64,000 nucleotides of DNA from Cydia pomonella (GCF_033807575.1 NC_084703.1:3224001-3288000); one strand, 5' to 3'; numbered from the stretch's first letter, positions 1 through 12,469 are shown. Notes: generated by a model from the sequence alone, not told the origin. Translations and numbers: made by a program.

Positions 1-1008
1 TATAGAAAGAAAAATAGTAAGGAGCCCCTCATACCACACGAAGTGCCCAAGCGGGCGTGGAGCAAAGTAGGTGTAGATGTCTTTCACTATGGCGGGAAAT
101 CGTTTTTATTACTAATAGATTATTACAGCAAATTTGCAGAGGTAGTAAAACTAAAATGCTTAAGAACCGAATATGTCATCAATAAAATAAAAACTATTTT
201 TAAAAGGCACGGTATTCCCGAAATACTTATGAGTGATAATGGCCCAGAGTTTAACTCGAATAGCTTTAAACAGTTTTCCAAAGAGTGGTCATTTCAGCAT
301 GTGACGTCATCACCTGGGTTTTCTCAGTCGAACGGTCAAGTCGAGCGATTCGTACAGGTGTTCAAAAACATGATGCGTAAAACTACGTTTGATAACACAG
401 ATTTGAACCTAGCTTTACTGGAATACGCAAACACTCCCATTTCATCTAGTCTTCCATCCCCGGCGGAATTACTTTACAACAGGAAATTAAGAAGTATAGT
501 TCCATGTTCACCTATTTTATTAAGGTCAAGAGTACAGAAAGATGTTGTCAAAAACTTGAAGGCCCGCCAATACAACCAGAAAATTTATTATGATAAGGGA
601 GCTCGACAATTATCAGAGTTATACATAGGTCAAAAAGTGAAGGCTAGACATAATGATTCTTGGAAGGCTGGCACGATACTGAAAAAGCTGAGTTTTAGGT
701 CTTACATTGTTAAATTACAGTCAGGGACAGAGGTAAGACGAAACAGAAAACACATAATTGTCGATTCACAGTTTAGGGTTGATAATGAATTGCCGCGCGC
801 AAATTATGATGACATAATTATAGGTAATGATAACGCACAGCTGATCAGTGCGCCTACGTGTTCCCTTGCCCCCGCGCAGTCCCCGCCGCACTCGCTCAGC
901 ACCGGTTCTAACGTTCGCAATGTTCCCATAAACAATACTTACTGTACTACTCGTTCCGGCAGGGAAGTACGACCTCCTGATCGGTGGGGATTCCCAGCCA
1001 CATCATGA
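1..1008 (+). CDS. Ty3/gypsy retrotransposon integrase (3' end of Pol)
   Basis: The frame is open from base 1 to the stop at 1006-1008, so the ORF continues upstream of the window and the first ATG-like codon is not a real start. It shows a retroviral-type integrase core: first Asp in the GVDVF motif, second Asp in SDNGPEF, and the Glu 36 residues later in NGQVERF, which gives the D,D(35)E spacing. Downstream, a W-x-G ... RSYIVKL ... RRNRKH segment (roughly residues 205-240) is the C-terminal domain typical of insect gypsy-like elements. Integrase joins element cDNA to chromosomal DNA. No envelope ORF follows. The reading frame is intact over the visible part, suggesting a fairly young copy. 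Confidence 0.9.
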   Translation, partial: YRKKNSKEPLIPHEVPKRAWSKVGVDVFHYGGKSFLLLIDYYSKFAEVVKLKCLRTEYVINKIKTIFKRHGIPEILMSDNGPEFNSNSFKQFSKEWSFQHVTSSPGFSQSNGQVERFVQVFKNMMRKTTFDNTDLNLALLEYANTPISSSLPSPAELLYNRKLRSIVPCSPILLRSRVQKDVVKNLKARQYNQKIYYDKGARQLSELYIGQKVKARHNDSWKAGTILKKLSFRSYIVKLQSGTEVRRNRKHIIVDSQFRVDNELPRANYDDIIIGNDNAQLISAPTCSLAPAQSPPHSLSTGSNVRNVPINNTYCTTRSGREVRPPDRWGFPATS

Positions 1009-1539
1009 AGGGTGAACTACATGCAGTGAATCTAATCCCGGCGCAATTTGTCAATGAACAATGAATTCAAGTTTAGATTGTTTTAACAGTCAAGTATAGG
1101 AAATCAATTGCATGTCTTTGTAATGTTTAACTTATGTATCTTAAATTGAATTTTTAATATAGTTAAGTACGTAAATTTTAACATATGTATATAATTTATT
1201 TTTACCAATGTCAGAATCTTACCTGGAAATGAATTGAAATGCATTTTTTATTGTAATTTTTTTTACCACTTTAATGATTCTACCTGCCAATGAATTGTAA
1301 TGTATTTTTATTATTTACACCAATGATGTTTTATATATATATATATATATTTTTTAATAGTAAGGAGATTACAGATAAAACTTATTGCATGTTCAGAAAC
1401 GAATGTATTAATAGTCAATAAGTAAATAATTTATGTCAACTTATATTTTATGTTACGCGTAAAATTTTACTCAGTCATAATTTATATTTAAGCGATTGTT
1501 ACGTGTAATGGTCTGTATTTTTTTTTCTTCTCTTTTTCT

Positions 1540-1965
1540 GTTTTTGAAAAAGGGAATTGTCATATAATTAATAATCAAACGAACTTACCTGTGAAGTTTG
1601 ATTACAATTATGCGAGTATCCAAATCCAAGACAACAAATATAATTTACTAGCAGCAGTACACGTTATCGTGCAGTCCAAGTCACACATTTTAGAGATTAT
1701 AGTATTTAAAAAACAAGTTCGCGCTGTCCCTCTCACTCGCTACGCTGCGTTCCTGCTTCGACATCGCTCCTCCAGTACTCATTATTTCAGAGTTATTTTT
1801 GTGTTATTAACAGAGACTATTTTATTTTCATTTTTGGGGATGGGGGGCGGGTCTTTGTTGTCTTGGATTTGGATACTCGCATAATTGTAATCAAACTTCA
1901 CAGGTAAGTTCGTTTGATTATTAATTATACTTCGTATCCAAATCCAAGACAACAAATATAATTTA
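1540..1965 (+). repeat. Foldback repeat, possible 3' LTR of the gypsy element
   Basis: A purine run ending AAAAAGGGA (about 1547-1555) precedes TTGTCATATAATTAATAATC, as a polypurine tract precedes a 3' LTR. Bases 1563-1617 return as reverse complement at 1865-1925, and the stretch beginning GTATCCAAATCCAAGAC occurs at 1616 and again at about 1927. A related inverted piece lies at 6724-6925. That the repeat is the LTR is inferred; the 5' LTR is outside the window. Confidence 0.5.
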
Positions 1966-2469
1966 CTAGCAGATGTTCAGAGCTTTGTATTTAAATTCAA
2001 ATCCTGAATGCGAAAATAAAATAAAATATCGATATCAAATCAGTATGTTACGAACATACTGATATTATTGATTTTGACTAAAGAGAACAACGTACCACCT
2101 AGAAGTTATTAATTTATATCCAATTTAAATAATTATTTATGTATCCACATAGTATAAATGTAAAATGTATGTATAGCATAATAAAATTAAGGAGTGAAAT
2201 TGCTCTTGGTATTTCATTTCGTTAATATTAAAAAAGTATAAAACTTTCTTTGATTTCACTGTAGTATATTGATAAAGTTGTATATATCTTAATATTCACA
2301 AGGTACAACTATTTTTATGTCATTTACAAGCCAGGACGCCATTAAGTGTAAATGTGTTTTCAAGCTTTAGTTGGCTCTAAATAAGTTTTAGATGGGCATT
2401 TTCTGTCTGTAACCATATAAACAAACCATTTTGTATAATTTAGAATTTACCAACCATTCTCTGGATGTA

Positions 2470-2585
2470 ATTACAACGGAGACAAACAAGCATACGGCCT
2501 GCCTGATGGTAAACAATCACCGTAGCCTATGAATGCCCGCTACTGCAGAGGTATATTACATGCGCGTTACTGACCCTAAAATATA
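2470..2585 (-). mobile_element. LINE 3' tail fragment (Jockey/CR1-like 3' UTR family)
   Basis: Reverse complement of the same 3' UTR that follows a recognisable RT C-terminus at 42410-42766 (shared phrases: catacggcctgcctgatggt, ccgtagcctatg, gttacatgcgcg). Short and 5'-truncated. Confidence 0.6.
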
Positions 2586-3850
2586 ATCTAATTTTATGTT
2601 ACGACACTTTAAAGTTAATTTTGAATACAGCAATCAATACTTTCCTCGGTAAATAGCCTTTGAGTGAGATAGATAAAGGAGAATTTTTTTTTTTTTTCAT
2701 TGTAAAGCTACCATAAATATCAAGGCTATATGTAAGTACTTTAAAACTAAGTCTGGACAATTACTAGTAGAGTATCCTGTAGGTATTAAGTATTTGAAAC
2801 TTATCACTTTGAAAATATAGATGAACTAATTTTAGTTATTACCACAGATCAAGAAATAGTAATATGATATTATTTATAACTAAATAGCTAATCTCATCTG
2901 CTTATGCGTATCTGAACGATGATGGCTACTACGCTAACAAGTGGCAAGGAACTTAGGTAGATTATGTGTTGAGTTATGATATATTTGTGAACAAAATATC
3001 TGGCATGACTTGTAACTTGTACTTCATTTTAAGGAGTAACATTTTTTAACGTTACCTACAATAAAACTGTACAGTGTGCATTGCGACGAAAAATGAAAAC
3101 TATTTAAGCTTTCTTTTACAGCAAGACAATATGACAACCCGAGCATTTACATTTCAGACAATAATAATGTTATTGTTAAAGGATTTCAACCCTTTATTGC
3201 GATTATTAATCTAGCTACTTAGCGCAAGCGACTGCAACACGTGGCAGCATAACTCTAGTTGCATGGTTGCACAATTTACAGCACTTATTTCGCGTCGCGG
3301 GATAGTGCATCAACGGCGGTTCACCTCTTGTTTGATGCGGCGATGTTCCCCTGAAGTTTGGAGCTGAGAATCCGTAAGTAAATTGTACCGGATTTATTAC
3401 ATTAGGCTCGTTGATATGGTATATTCTTGACAGCATATCAAAGCTGACGTTTGAAGTTATTAGGAGTATATAACAGCGTGATATGAGTACGAATCATAAA
3501 TTTGGGTTAAAGGGTTTACAGATATATTTTTTCCTATATGTTGTTTACATACAGCATTTCTTTGTCTGTAAGGGCAATGACATTGCGTACATTTTGTTTA
3601 AGGTATTTTAGGCCGCATTAACACCTATTAAATTACCTCAGCGTAACAAGAACCTCCTATATATTTCATTATTTTTACAAGTCCTGTAAACTTTAGCTCA
3701 ACCTTAAATATTTTTGCTCTTTAGTCCCTTATATTTACATGCGTAAAGTTACTTCCAATACTATTAAAGTCTTCAATCATTACATTGGCATCAACACTGT
3801 TATAGTAGAGCAACGTTATATATCTTTGACGATATCATTTTGAGATATGT
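2586..3850. other. AT-rich stretch without recognisable gene
   Basis: Only short open frames. The longest (73 codons, minus, 3215-3436) has a Cys-rich end but no intact domain that I can name. No clear inverted repeat was seen. Confidence 0.5.
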
Positions 3851-3854
3851 ATAA

Positions 3855-3975
3855 TGACCGACTGTAGACCGAAGAGCGAAGTGACCGAAGAGCGTAGCGA
3901 CCGAAGTGCGAAGCGACCGAAGAGCGAAGCGACCAAAAGGAGCAAAGCAACCGAAGAACCAAATGACCGAAGCAT
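3855..3975. repeat. Short tandem repeat of a GACCGAAGAGCGAAGC-type 16-mer
   Basis: About seven imperfect copies of gaccgaagagcgaagc run head to tail. It directly precedes the 85-bp satellite and shares its 'tagcctcgacgctg' style flanks at 4008-4050. Confidence 0.8.
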
Positions 3976-4044
3976 TATAACCTCGACACTTAAAATGAAG
4001 CACATATAGCCTCGACGCTGCGGAAATGGAGGCCTCGATACGAT

Positions 4045-5375
4045 TATTGTGGAATTGTATAGTACATATAACTTAAAGTGCGGCATATATCTTCGTCACT
4101 GCGACAGCTGCGACAGCGGACCCCTTGACACAATTATTGTGGAGTAATGATAGCATCCTCACTATGACGTGGGGCAAACTTAGCCTCAACACTACGACAG
4201 CAGAGCCCTCGACACAATGATTGTGGAGTAATGATAGCCTCCTCACTATTAAAGTAGGGTACATATAGCCTCGACGCTGTGAAAGCGGAGCCCTCGACAC
4301 AATATTGTGGAGTAATGATAGCCTCTTCACTATTAAAGTGGGGCAAATATGGCTTCAACGCTGTGAAAGCGGCGCCCTCGACACAATGACTGTGGAGTAA
4401 TGATAGCCTCTTCACTATTAAAGTGGGGCAAATATAGCTTCGACGCTGTGAAAGCGGAGCACTCGACACAATGGTTGTGGAGTAATGATAGCCTCATCAC
4501 TATTAAAGTGGGGCAAATATAGCTTCAACGCTGTTAAAGCGGAGCCCTCGACACAGTGATTGTGGAGTAATGATAGCCTCATCACTATTAAAGTGGGGCA
4601 AATATAGCTTCGACGCTGTTAAAGCGGAGCCCTCGACACAATGGTTGTGGAGTAATGATAGCCTCATCACTATTAAAGTGGGGCAAATATAGCTTCAACG
4701 CTGTTAAAGCGGAGCCCTCGACACAGTGATTGTGGAGTAATGATAGCCTCATCTCTATTAAAGTGGGGCAAATATAGCTTCAACGCTGTTAAAGCGGAGC
4801 CCTCGACACAGTGATTGTGGAGTAATGATAGCCTCATCACTATTAAAGTGGGGCAAATATAGCTTCGACGCTGTTAAAGCGGAGCCCTCGACACAATGGT
4901 TGTGGAGTAATGAAAGCCACATCACTATTAAAGTGGGGCAAATATAGCTTCAACGCTGTTAAAGCGGAGCCCTCGACACAATGATTGTGGAGAAATGATA
5001 GCCTCTTCACTATTAAAGTGGGGCAAATATAGCTTCGACGCTGTTAAAGCGGAGCCCTCGACACAATGATTGTGGAGTAATGATAGCCTCATCACTATTA
5101 AAGTGGGGCAAATATAGCTTCGACGCTGTTAAAGCGGAGCCCTCGACACAATGATTGTGGAGTAATGATAGCCTCATCACTATTAAAGTGGGGCAAATAT
5201 AGCTTCAACGCTGTTAAAGCGGAGCCCTCGACACAATGATTGTGGAGTAATGATAGCCTCATCACTATTAAAGTGGGGCAAATATAGCTTCGACGCTGTG
5301 AAAGCGGAGCCCTCGACACAATGGTTGTGGAGTAATGATAGCCTCTTCACTATTAAAGTGGGGCAAATATAGTAC
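4045..5375. repeat. 85-bp tandem satellite, about 15-16 copies
   Basis: The marker tgtggagtaatga occurs at 4139, 4222, 4306, 4391 and then at exact 85-bp steps (4476, 4561, 4646, 4731, 4816, 4901, 4986, 5071, 5156, 5241, 5326). The left-most copies (4045-4300) are more divergent. Two linked variants (acaatggttg versus acagtgattg, and agcttcgacg versus agcttcaacg) alternate over 4438-4760, suggesting a partly 170-bp higher-order unit. Open frames on the minus strand across the array are by-products of a repeat lacking stops. Confidence 0.97.
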
Positions 5376-6723
5376 CATGTCGACATCTCATTTATAAGAA
5401 AATATTTATTTAATATGCGTTTTAATTTTGAACTATTAATTAATGTGCATTATAAAATTACATTAAAACTTTAATCAACACAGTTAATACCGATTTTCTG
5501 TTTGATGAATATCTTGTTGCACAGTAAACCTAAGCTTCTAAGTACTCACGGAAAGGAGAATTATTATTAGACGGAGTCCACAATATTACACAAATCAAGT
5601 ATATCTTTCCATAATATATTTCATTTTAAAATTATATTATATTATGTTAATCAAAGCTGTCTAATAATAACAAAGCGGGTAACTAACTGATGATCAAATT
5701 TAGGAGGCGACCACATCGATTGGACCCAAGACTCGACGATACCGCGATGTCCGATTAAAGCCTACTACCTAATCCGTCATGATCCATACGATAGATTCAC
5801 TATGGCCCTCATATGGGGCATGGGGCGCACGGTATCGGAGCACGCATAGCACGTCCTGTTTGTATACGTCGATTAATGGCATTAAACACTTTAAACTGTC
5901 AGTCAGACTAAATAGTCTTCCAATGTCTTATAGATTGTGTATTGATTGACATTACTCCTGTATATTTATACCTATAGGTATCCTCATAAGACGCTCATTA
6001 AACTTGTTGGTACTGTGTATGTACATTTGCATAAAGACGCGTTTTGTTATCATTCATAGGCACTTATTACCAATCGGCAAGGATTACCATTGTTATCTGT
6101 TTTATTGTATGGTAGGGTAGATCGGACATGGTAAAAGCCGCTTTCGTGAAACAATTACCTAGTATATATTAACTTTATTCAGATATGGTTTGTATATTTA
6201 AATCTGTACGCGAAAGCATCTCGTAAAAAAAAAAAAAAATTGTGAGTGAACATTGCATTTTATGCGATCATAAAATGAAATCTAAATAATATTATATTAG
6301 TAAATAATACTATAATAGTACGTATTACAATTATTTAAAGTTCAAATTGTAATCTATTTGTAGCCCCATACTTATTTTTTCCGTAATTTATTTATTCAAA
6401 AAAGAAGGTAGTTGTAGTAAGTGATTTCGTATGAACGTAAAAATTACTTACTTGATTTCTTAGGTAATAAGTTTATTACGCTAAACGAATATACCTACAA
6501 TTTCAAATTGAAAGTTTAACTGCCATGTAAGTATGGCAAACGAGACTAGACTTGCCGAGCTGAATAAACATCAATTTTTCGTTCGAGGGTACGGCGGTCG
6601 GCAGTTCAAATAATGTTTTGATTCTATACTTCTTATTCAGCGCACAATAAACATTAATCGAAACACAATTAGATACACATATTTAGAGGAACACTATTTT
6701 GGCGAAAATACGTGTGACTCGGA
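5376..6723. other. AT-rich stretch without recognisable gene
   Basis: No ORF or repeat that I recognise. 5700-5870 is locally less AT-rich but has no long frame. Confidence 0.5.
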
Positions 6724-6925
6724 CTAACACAAAAACATGTAATGAGTACTGGAGGAGCGATGTCGAAGCAGGAACGCAGCGTAGCGAGTGAGAGGGACAG
6801 CGCGAACTTGTTTTTTAAATACTATAATCTCTAAAATGTGTGACTTGGACTGCACGATAACGTGTACTGCTGCTAGTAAATTATATTTGTTGTCTTGGAT
6901 TTGGATACGAAGTATAATTAGCATG
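6724..6925 (-). repeat. Copy of the gypsy-adjacent foldback/LTR-like repeat
   Basis: Reverse complement of 1616-1790, including the block that reads cgctgtccctctcactcgct in the 1616 orientation, and of the junction AATTATACTTCGTATCC seen at 1921. It could be a truncated solo LTR. Confidence 0.7.
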
Positions 6926-7159
6926 TGGAGGGTAAAATAAAAACCAGTCTCAAAGCAGCGCTCGTCTTTAACTTACGTTCCCTGTGCCCTTGCATACTGA
7001 ACAGCGCTGAAGCGATCGACATCAAAATTGAAGTGATTTGTTATGATTTAGTTAATGGAAAACGTTTTCTCCCGAAATGGAATTTCATAGAAAAAGTACC
7101 GTTATTTCGTTAGATTCAAAAAGCTATACTTCCCTCTTAGAGTCAACAATCTATGTTAC

Positions 7160-7412
7160 ACTCTTATAAGTAAAACGACATTCTGAAATAACATAAAACT
7201 TAATACATTTTGAACAAGCATAAATTTAAAAGTAGAAAAATTACTGCCTTGGATGAGACTTGAATACCGGCCTCTGGATCGATACTCCAGCGCTTTACCA
7301 ACTGAGCCAGCCTTTTTTCGGGCTGTTGAATATTTCAATTTGTTATCTTTACAGAAAACATATTTCCCACCATCACCTTGAATGTTAAATTGGCGACGGT
7401 GGCAAGGACTCA
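7160..7412 (-). mobile_element. tRNA-derived SINE (tRNA-like head at 7246-7316)
   Basis: Read on the minus strand, 7316 to 7246 has an A-box-like TGGCTCAGTTGGTAAAGCGC and a B-box-like GGTATTCAAGTCTC with tRNA spacing. The flanks do not form a complete acceptor stem, so it is read as a SINE head, not a working tRNA gene. Confidence 0.55.
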
Positions 7413-7518
7413 CTAGATTTTGCAGCTAAAAAGTTTACAGTACTCAGCTAAAGCCAGGATCTTAAGCCCTAAATTGTGTTCCAATGTTTACTCTTACTGT
7501 AACTATCTCTTGGTCGTA

Positions 7519-8151
7519 GTGTTGGTTAAGACTCGAGTCCTTTGAGTCCTCTGCTTTGAAACTCGACTGAGTTTTTCAGACTCACATTTAGTCTTAATTC
7601 GAGTTCTTTTCAACTTGTTAGAGATACTTTTGTAGAGACTTGAGTCCTTTTCAGAGAACACTCAATTTTTTTGTTTGCAAAATTTCGAACGCCTTTAACT
7701 TTTTGAACGCCAAGAGCCACTAAAGTGGTCGTGTGCTGTCGTGCCTACCACGCCAACGACCACTAAAGAGGTCATGGCAGACGCTGTCAAAGCAATTTTA
7801 CTGTTGACGGATAAGGTTTAAATTCGTTTCTCAATAGTTGACATATTGGCGTGTATGCCACATTTTGATGCGAGGGAGAAAGCGTTGAAAAGGTTAAGTA
7901 ATCTTCGTGGATTAGGCACACAATACAATAACGCATAATTTCTTTACTTTTATTTAGGTAAAACTTTTGAAACTTTTGGCGGAGTCTCTATTCGAGTCTT
8001 TTTGTTGAGAGGAGAGTTGCTCTTAAAAAAGACTCAATAAAGGACTCGCCTCGGGACTTAAAAGACTCAGAAATTACTTAAACGCCGAGTCTCGTAAAAA
8101 CGAGTCGAGTTCTTTAAACCAGACTCGAAAGACTCGAGGTCCTACCAACAC
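7519..8151. mobile_element. Non-autonomous DNA element with GTGTTGG termini
   Basis: The left end GTGTTGGTTAAGACTCGAG and right end CTCGAGGTCCTACCAACAC are imperfect inverted repeats, and 'gactcgag' words recur throughout. There is no coding capacity. A target duplication could not be identified. Confidence 0.5.
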
Positions 8152-8260
8152 CAATGCTCAACACTCGTTTGGTTGGCAGGCCGTGTAATGTTTCAGGGCT
8201 CATTCAAAATTCGCTCAAGACCCACAATGGGTCGCGACTTAAAGTTGGGGTAATGCTGCA

Positions 8261-8436
8261 TTAAATAAATAAATAAATATTATACGACATTATTACACAA
8301 ATTGACGAAGTCCCACAGTAAGCTCAATAAGGCATGTGTTGTGGATACTTAGACGGATAGAACACCCATGACTCAGGAACAAATATCCATGCTCTATCAC
8401 ACAAATAAATTCCCTAGGCCTACTAGGCCAGACAGT
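8261..8436 (-). mobile_element. SINE family A, truncated copy
   Basis: Contains the SINE-A tail (ggacattattacacaaattg ... aagtcccacagtaagctc) and middle, but the tRNA-like head is largely deleted (only 'ctaggcc' remains). Confidence 0.8.
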
Positions 8437-9515
8437 AACATTATTTTCCATAATGTCAATATCCAAGGAGGAAAATGGGGGCTATACGTTTGTACGGAGA
8501 AACGGTCGTCCCCTTACATCTTACGCCTTTAAATAGTGGGTCATTATTGACACGGCGCGACCAAGGGCTTGCCGCTTAAATTATGAATTGATTACACTTC
8601 TTGACGTCATTCTCTGGTGGTACTGCAACGATCGATACTGGAAATGCAATGGGATATTGATAATAGTACAGAATACGTGACAAGACGAAAACGAACGAAC
8701 TAGAATAACTGATACAGTGTGTATTTTTGATATAACAGCAAACTTAAACTAGACGTAGATACTATAGAAGTAGCAAAAGTAGAAAGGAACTCTGAGTTAA
8801 AGAACCAGCTGACTACGTGGTCAGTGTGAAACAGTGCCAATAACTACAGTGTGTTATGGAATGTGGACAGATTTGATTACTGTGCTGTAGACTATGAATC
8901 CAACTAGAGGCGGTATTAGCGACCTGGAAAGTGAACTGAATGAAGCTAATTTATTAGTAAGTGATCTCCGGAGTTAATTTGAGATGAAAGAAGATGTACA
9001 TATCAAAATCTTTTTGAAGAAATGTCAGTTGATTCCTGCCATTATTATTTTGCAAGTAAAAAGAAATTGAGGAAATACATTAAATGAAATAAATTTATAA
9101 GGCGCACTCAGAAACAGAAACAAACAAAAGTGTGCAATTCAATATGAAAATTGTAAAGAATCAGTGTGTGGGCAAACTGGATCGGTGTCATGGAAAAATG
9201 CAGGACAATATTGATTAATATGAGACTGAACAATTTAGATTTAAGTCCGAAATAAAGATATTAAAATGGTCACTCGAAACCTTAAGCGACAACTATGATC
9301 ATATATTAAAAGAAAACTGACAGCATGTCAACTCTGCAACACGACAGTCTCTTGACTTGAAACATGTAATTCATACACTTTGTTATTTTTTAATTCATTG
9401 AAACTTGGAGAGCCTTTACATCTCCAAACTTAATGTATTAACTGTGGAGACTGTACGTCTCTGTAATATTGTATAATATACTTGATTTTTTGGATACATA
9501 CTAAATAGTTAGGTA
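8437..9515. other. No recognisable gene
   Basis: Short frames only. A 26-codon frame beginning at about 8894 and purine-rich fragments at 8960-9340 look like decayed coding sequence of an element, but nothing can be named. Confidence 0.4.
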
Positions 9516-9719
9516 CAGGGATCGGAACCGGTTTTTTGCAAAAACATCGAAATAACCATATATTTCGGTTTATTTTATACTCTAAATGTAGGACTCAGTT
9601 GTGTTTTCAGATAACGACTTCGTATTATTAGATTGCCTAATTAGAAATGAAGTAATTAACAAAGAACGAAAAAATACCGTTTTCGTTCCCATACAAAAAA
9701 TACCGGTGTCCGATCCCTG
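9516..9719. mobile_element. hAT-type MITE with perfect 8-bp target duplication
   Basis: Ends are CAGGGATCGGAACCGGT and ACCGGTGTCCGATCCCTG. They are flanked by gttaggta at 9508-9515 and gttaggta at 9720-9727. The 8-bp duplication and CAGGG termini are diagnostic of the hAT superfamily. No transposase. Confidence 0.85.
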
Positions 9720-9727
9720 GTTAGGTA

Positions 9728-11149
9728 TTCTATAGCATTAATTTATGAGACTGCTTAACAGTCTACACGCGATTTATTTAGTATGAATTTCATTTTGTCA
9801 CTTGAAGATACATTACACCCCCAAATCTTATTAGTATTAGAACTCTGACATTGGGGACCTTCACATCACCAAATTTAATGTATTAAAAAAATGAGACTGA
9901 CAAGGAATAGCGCTTTCTCTGCTACTTCTACTAAAAGATAGGTAATGCTATCCCGTTCGGTCATTTTCCCCCCACCGCTCTTGCCTGATCCAGTTATACG
10001 AGTACTAGATTCATGGAATTGAACGAATTTCAATGGAAAACCCAAAACGCATTGACAGGTACTGTCAGATGCATTCCGTTTTCAAAGTGCACGTTCCTAT
10101 TTCGAAACTTTTTATGCGGCTCTTAACCTTTTTTATAGTACAATACGTTTTAGAATTTTTGATATTTCCCGTCCATGTTGTACGGAATTCTGTGTGCTGG
10201 TGCTAGCGAAATATGTAGTCATTCGTTCCTTTAACGTCTTCGCAGGAGCAAATAATAAAATAAATTTGTCGACCTAATTTTAGAAAAGATATGCCAACTA
10301 CAGTAAAAATCACGAGTTTCCGGATCTCCAAGAGCCGCAAACGATGACGTTTGATGATTTGTCACATCTAACATTTAATAATACGAGTCAAAGCAGGCAT
10401 TGTATAAACACTACTCAATCTGTAAACAGGCCTTAAGACAAATACACGCTCGTAAGGGCCTTATCATATAGTAATTAATTATTATGTCCGAAATGGAGTT
10501 AATTAGAATACCGGTGTCTTTGACAAAGTTACTAAATTGAAACTCAAAAATGCATCTTTGAATTTTTTTTGAAGTGAAAACTTCTTTAGCAGCGCTGTGA
10601 TGGGGAAAAATGTTAAACTCGCGTCAGGTCACGTGACCGTCAGAATGAAAATTCGTAAGACGGACACGTGACATCATGGTGACGTGCAAAATGAATGTCA
10701 TCGAAGCCTGGTTACTTTTGAAAAATAGTATCTCATTCAAGTATGACATTTTAGTTTCTTCATAATCAAAGTGCTGTCATAAATAACGGTTAAAGAGGTT
10801 TAATCTTTGTTAGTTGTGTTGTATGATACAATGTAAGATACGACTTGTATCTTTGTGTTGTTGGGTGTCCATGATTGTAGATACTCAAATTTTTCCTTAC
10901 CAAAAAGTTAAATAACAGAAAAGAAGCGTGATTGTTTTACGATTACCGATTCATTAACATTTACTGATTGTGTAGGCTGTAGTCCTGCTCACGTCTCATG
11001 AATTACTCTGTATATGTTATATATTAACACTAAAATTTTAAAATATCTTCCACAATAAAATTTATTTACGTAGGTATGATAAAAAATATGTCCTTTTATA
11101 AAACTGCTACCCAATTTCTCCGAAATATCAAAAACCCGATTTTTTTTAA
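9728..11149. other. Non-coding, includes a dispersed repeat
   Basis: No exon recognised. 10371-10580 is a dispersed repeat (separate entry). 10620-10690 has several GTCACGTGAC/CACGTGAC words. Confidence 0.5.
10371..10580 (+). repeat. Dispersed repeat shared with 31080-31285
   Basis: Shares gttaattagaataccgg, aaggggccttatca-type and gcctta(a)g phrases, in the same order and orientation, with 31080-31285. The class is unknown. Confidence 0.65.
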
Positions 11150-11262
11150 TACTACGTAGGTGACAATCAAGCATATGGCCCGCCTGTTGCTAAGCAGTGG
11201 ACGACTGCAACTCCAGAGGAGTTACATGCGCTTTGCCGACCCTAACACTCCTCACCCTCGTC
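11150..11262 (-). mobile_element. LINE 3' tail fragment
   Basis: Same 3' UTR family as 42640-42766, in reverse: ctacgtaggtgacaatcaag, ggcccgcctg, gttacatgcgc, ccctcgtcgagctctg. Confidence 0.7.
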
Positions 11263-11584
11263 GAGCTCTGTTATAATAGTCATCTTTACTTTTAAATTTA
11301 AATTCGATTTTTTTTTATAACAAGGTTAATTTCCGCTGGCCCAGTCTCCTTTCTCTCTCTTACGCAATAATGACATAACATCTGGAGAGGTGACATCGGA
11401 ACATTCACTTTGTAGCGGAGAATCTCTCAAATTAACGTTTATTGGCTTTTTATTAGTTTTGACATGATTATTGGTTGTTAAAATTAATGAATATAAGTAT
11501 AGCGACACTCTTAAGGTGCGGTAGATTTAGCAACAGTTATTGACCGAAGTGATAGCGAAGATCTCCGTTTTAATTCGGGCATTT

Positions 11585-11960
11585 GGGGGTCATCCATTAA
11601 TTACATCACACGTTTAGGGGGAGGGAGGGGGTCAAGATAATGTGACATGTTGTGACAAGGGGGAGGGGGGAGTCACAAACTTTGTGACGTCACTTTAACG
11701 TCACCAGTAATCGATTTTTTTTTTAGATTTTTTTCTTCGTTGTAAAGTTATGTAACGAGTTTTTGGAACGATTATTCATTATATTCGTTTAATTTTCTTT
11801 CGTAATCTGTTTTGTGTTATAAAATTACTTATATTTCTTTTATCAAAAGTATTTTGATGAAATATAATACCTAATTCGAAAAATGTGACGTCACAAGTGG
11901 GCGCCAATTTTTCGTAAGGCGGAGGTGCCCTCCCACACAAAGCGAGATGACATTCACAAT
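11585..11960. repeat. G-rich repeat with GTGACGTCA words
   Basis: Contains gggtcatccattaattacat, G-runs at 11616-11672 able to form G-quadruplexes, and repeated gtgacgtcac words. It resembles a decayed element, but ends could not be fixed. Confidence 0.4.
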
Positions 11961-12072
11961 GCCCATACCTCTTTTGGGTTAATCGAAGTTATGTTCTCTG
12001 GGTAGAATTACTATTGAAACAATAAATAACTTGGGCAAAATGCTTTCGTATGTCCGGATGTTCTCCTCTACA

Positions 12073-12263
12073 GTACCCCTAGTGTAAATATTTTCGACAG
12101 CGAAACGTGACGTACGCGTTTGCGTTTAGTCTCATTTTGTATTGGATTTAGAAAGAGCGCGCCAAGCGGGACGTTTTGGAAACTCAAAATCCTATACAAA
12201 ATGAGACTTAACGCAAACGCGTTCGTCACGTTATGATGTCGATCAAATTTACACTAGGGGTAC
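12073..12263. mobile_element. MITE family GTACCCCTAGTGTAAAT, copy 1
   Basis: Near-palindromic element: left end gtacccctagtgtaaatatt, right end aaatttacactaggggtac, with internal arms containing acgtgacgtacgcgtttgcg. Related copies lie at 26799-26979 and 42200-42390. Confidence 0.85.
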
Positions 12264-12469
12264 AGGTCGCAATTCTCAACCGATTCGCGTGAAATTATTT
12301 GACCAGCGACTGTCACTATGCCTGTCACTTTCGCACTTACATACTTGTAAGAACGTGACAGGCATAGTGATAAAAATGCGACCTTGCTACGGCCGCAGAT
12401 TTTTAATTAAATAGATTTTGTTTTTAGAAATTTTTCATTATTCGGAAATTGGCTTAAAGCACCAATATT

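Noticed and set aside
3215..3436. 73-codon minus ORF with a Cys-rich end
   Set aside because: Vaguely like a transposase C-terminal finger, but with too few residues and no other supporting domain.
4045..5375. CRISPR-like regular array
   Set aside because: Units abut with no unique spacers, and the window is eukaryotic.
4073..5386. Several minus-strand ORFs of 61-111 codons
   Set aside because: They lie wholly in the 85-bp satellite; the unit lacks stops in one strand, and 85 is not a multiple of 3.
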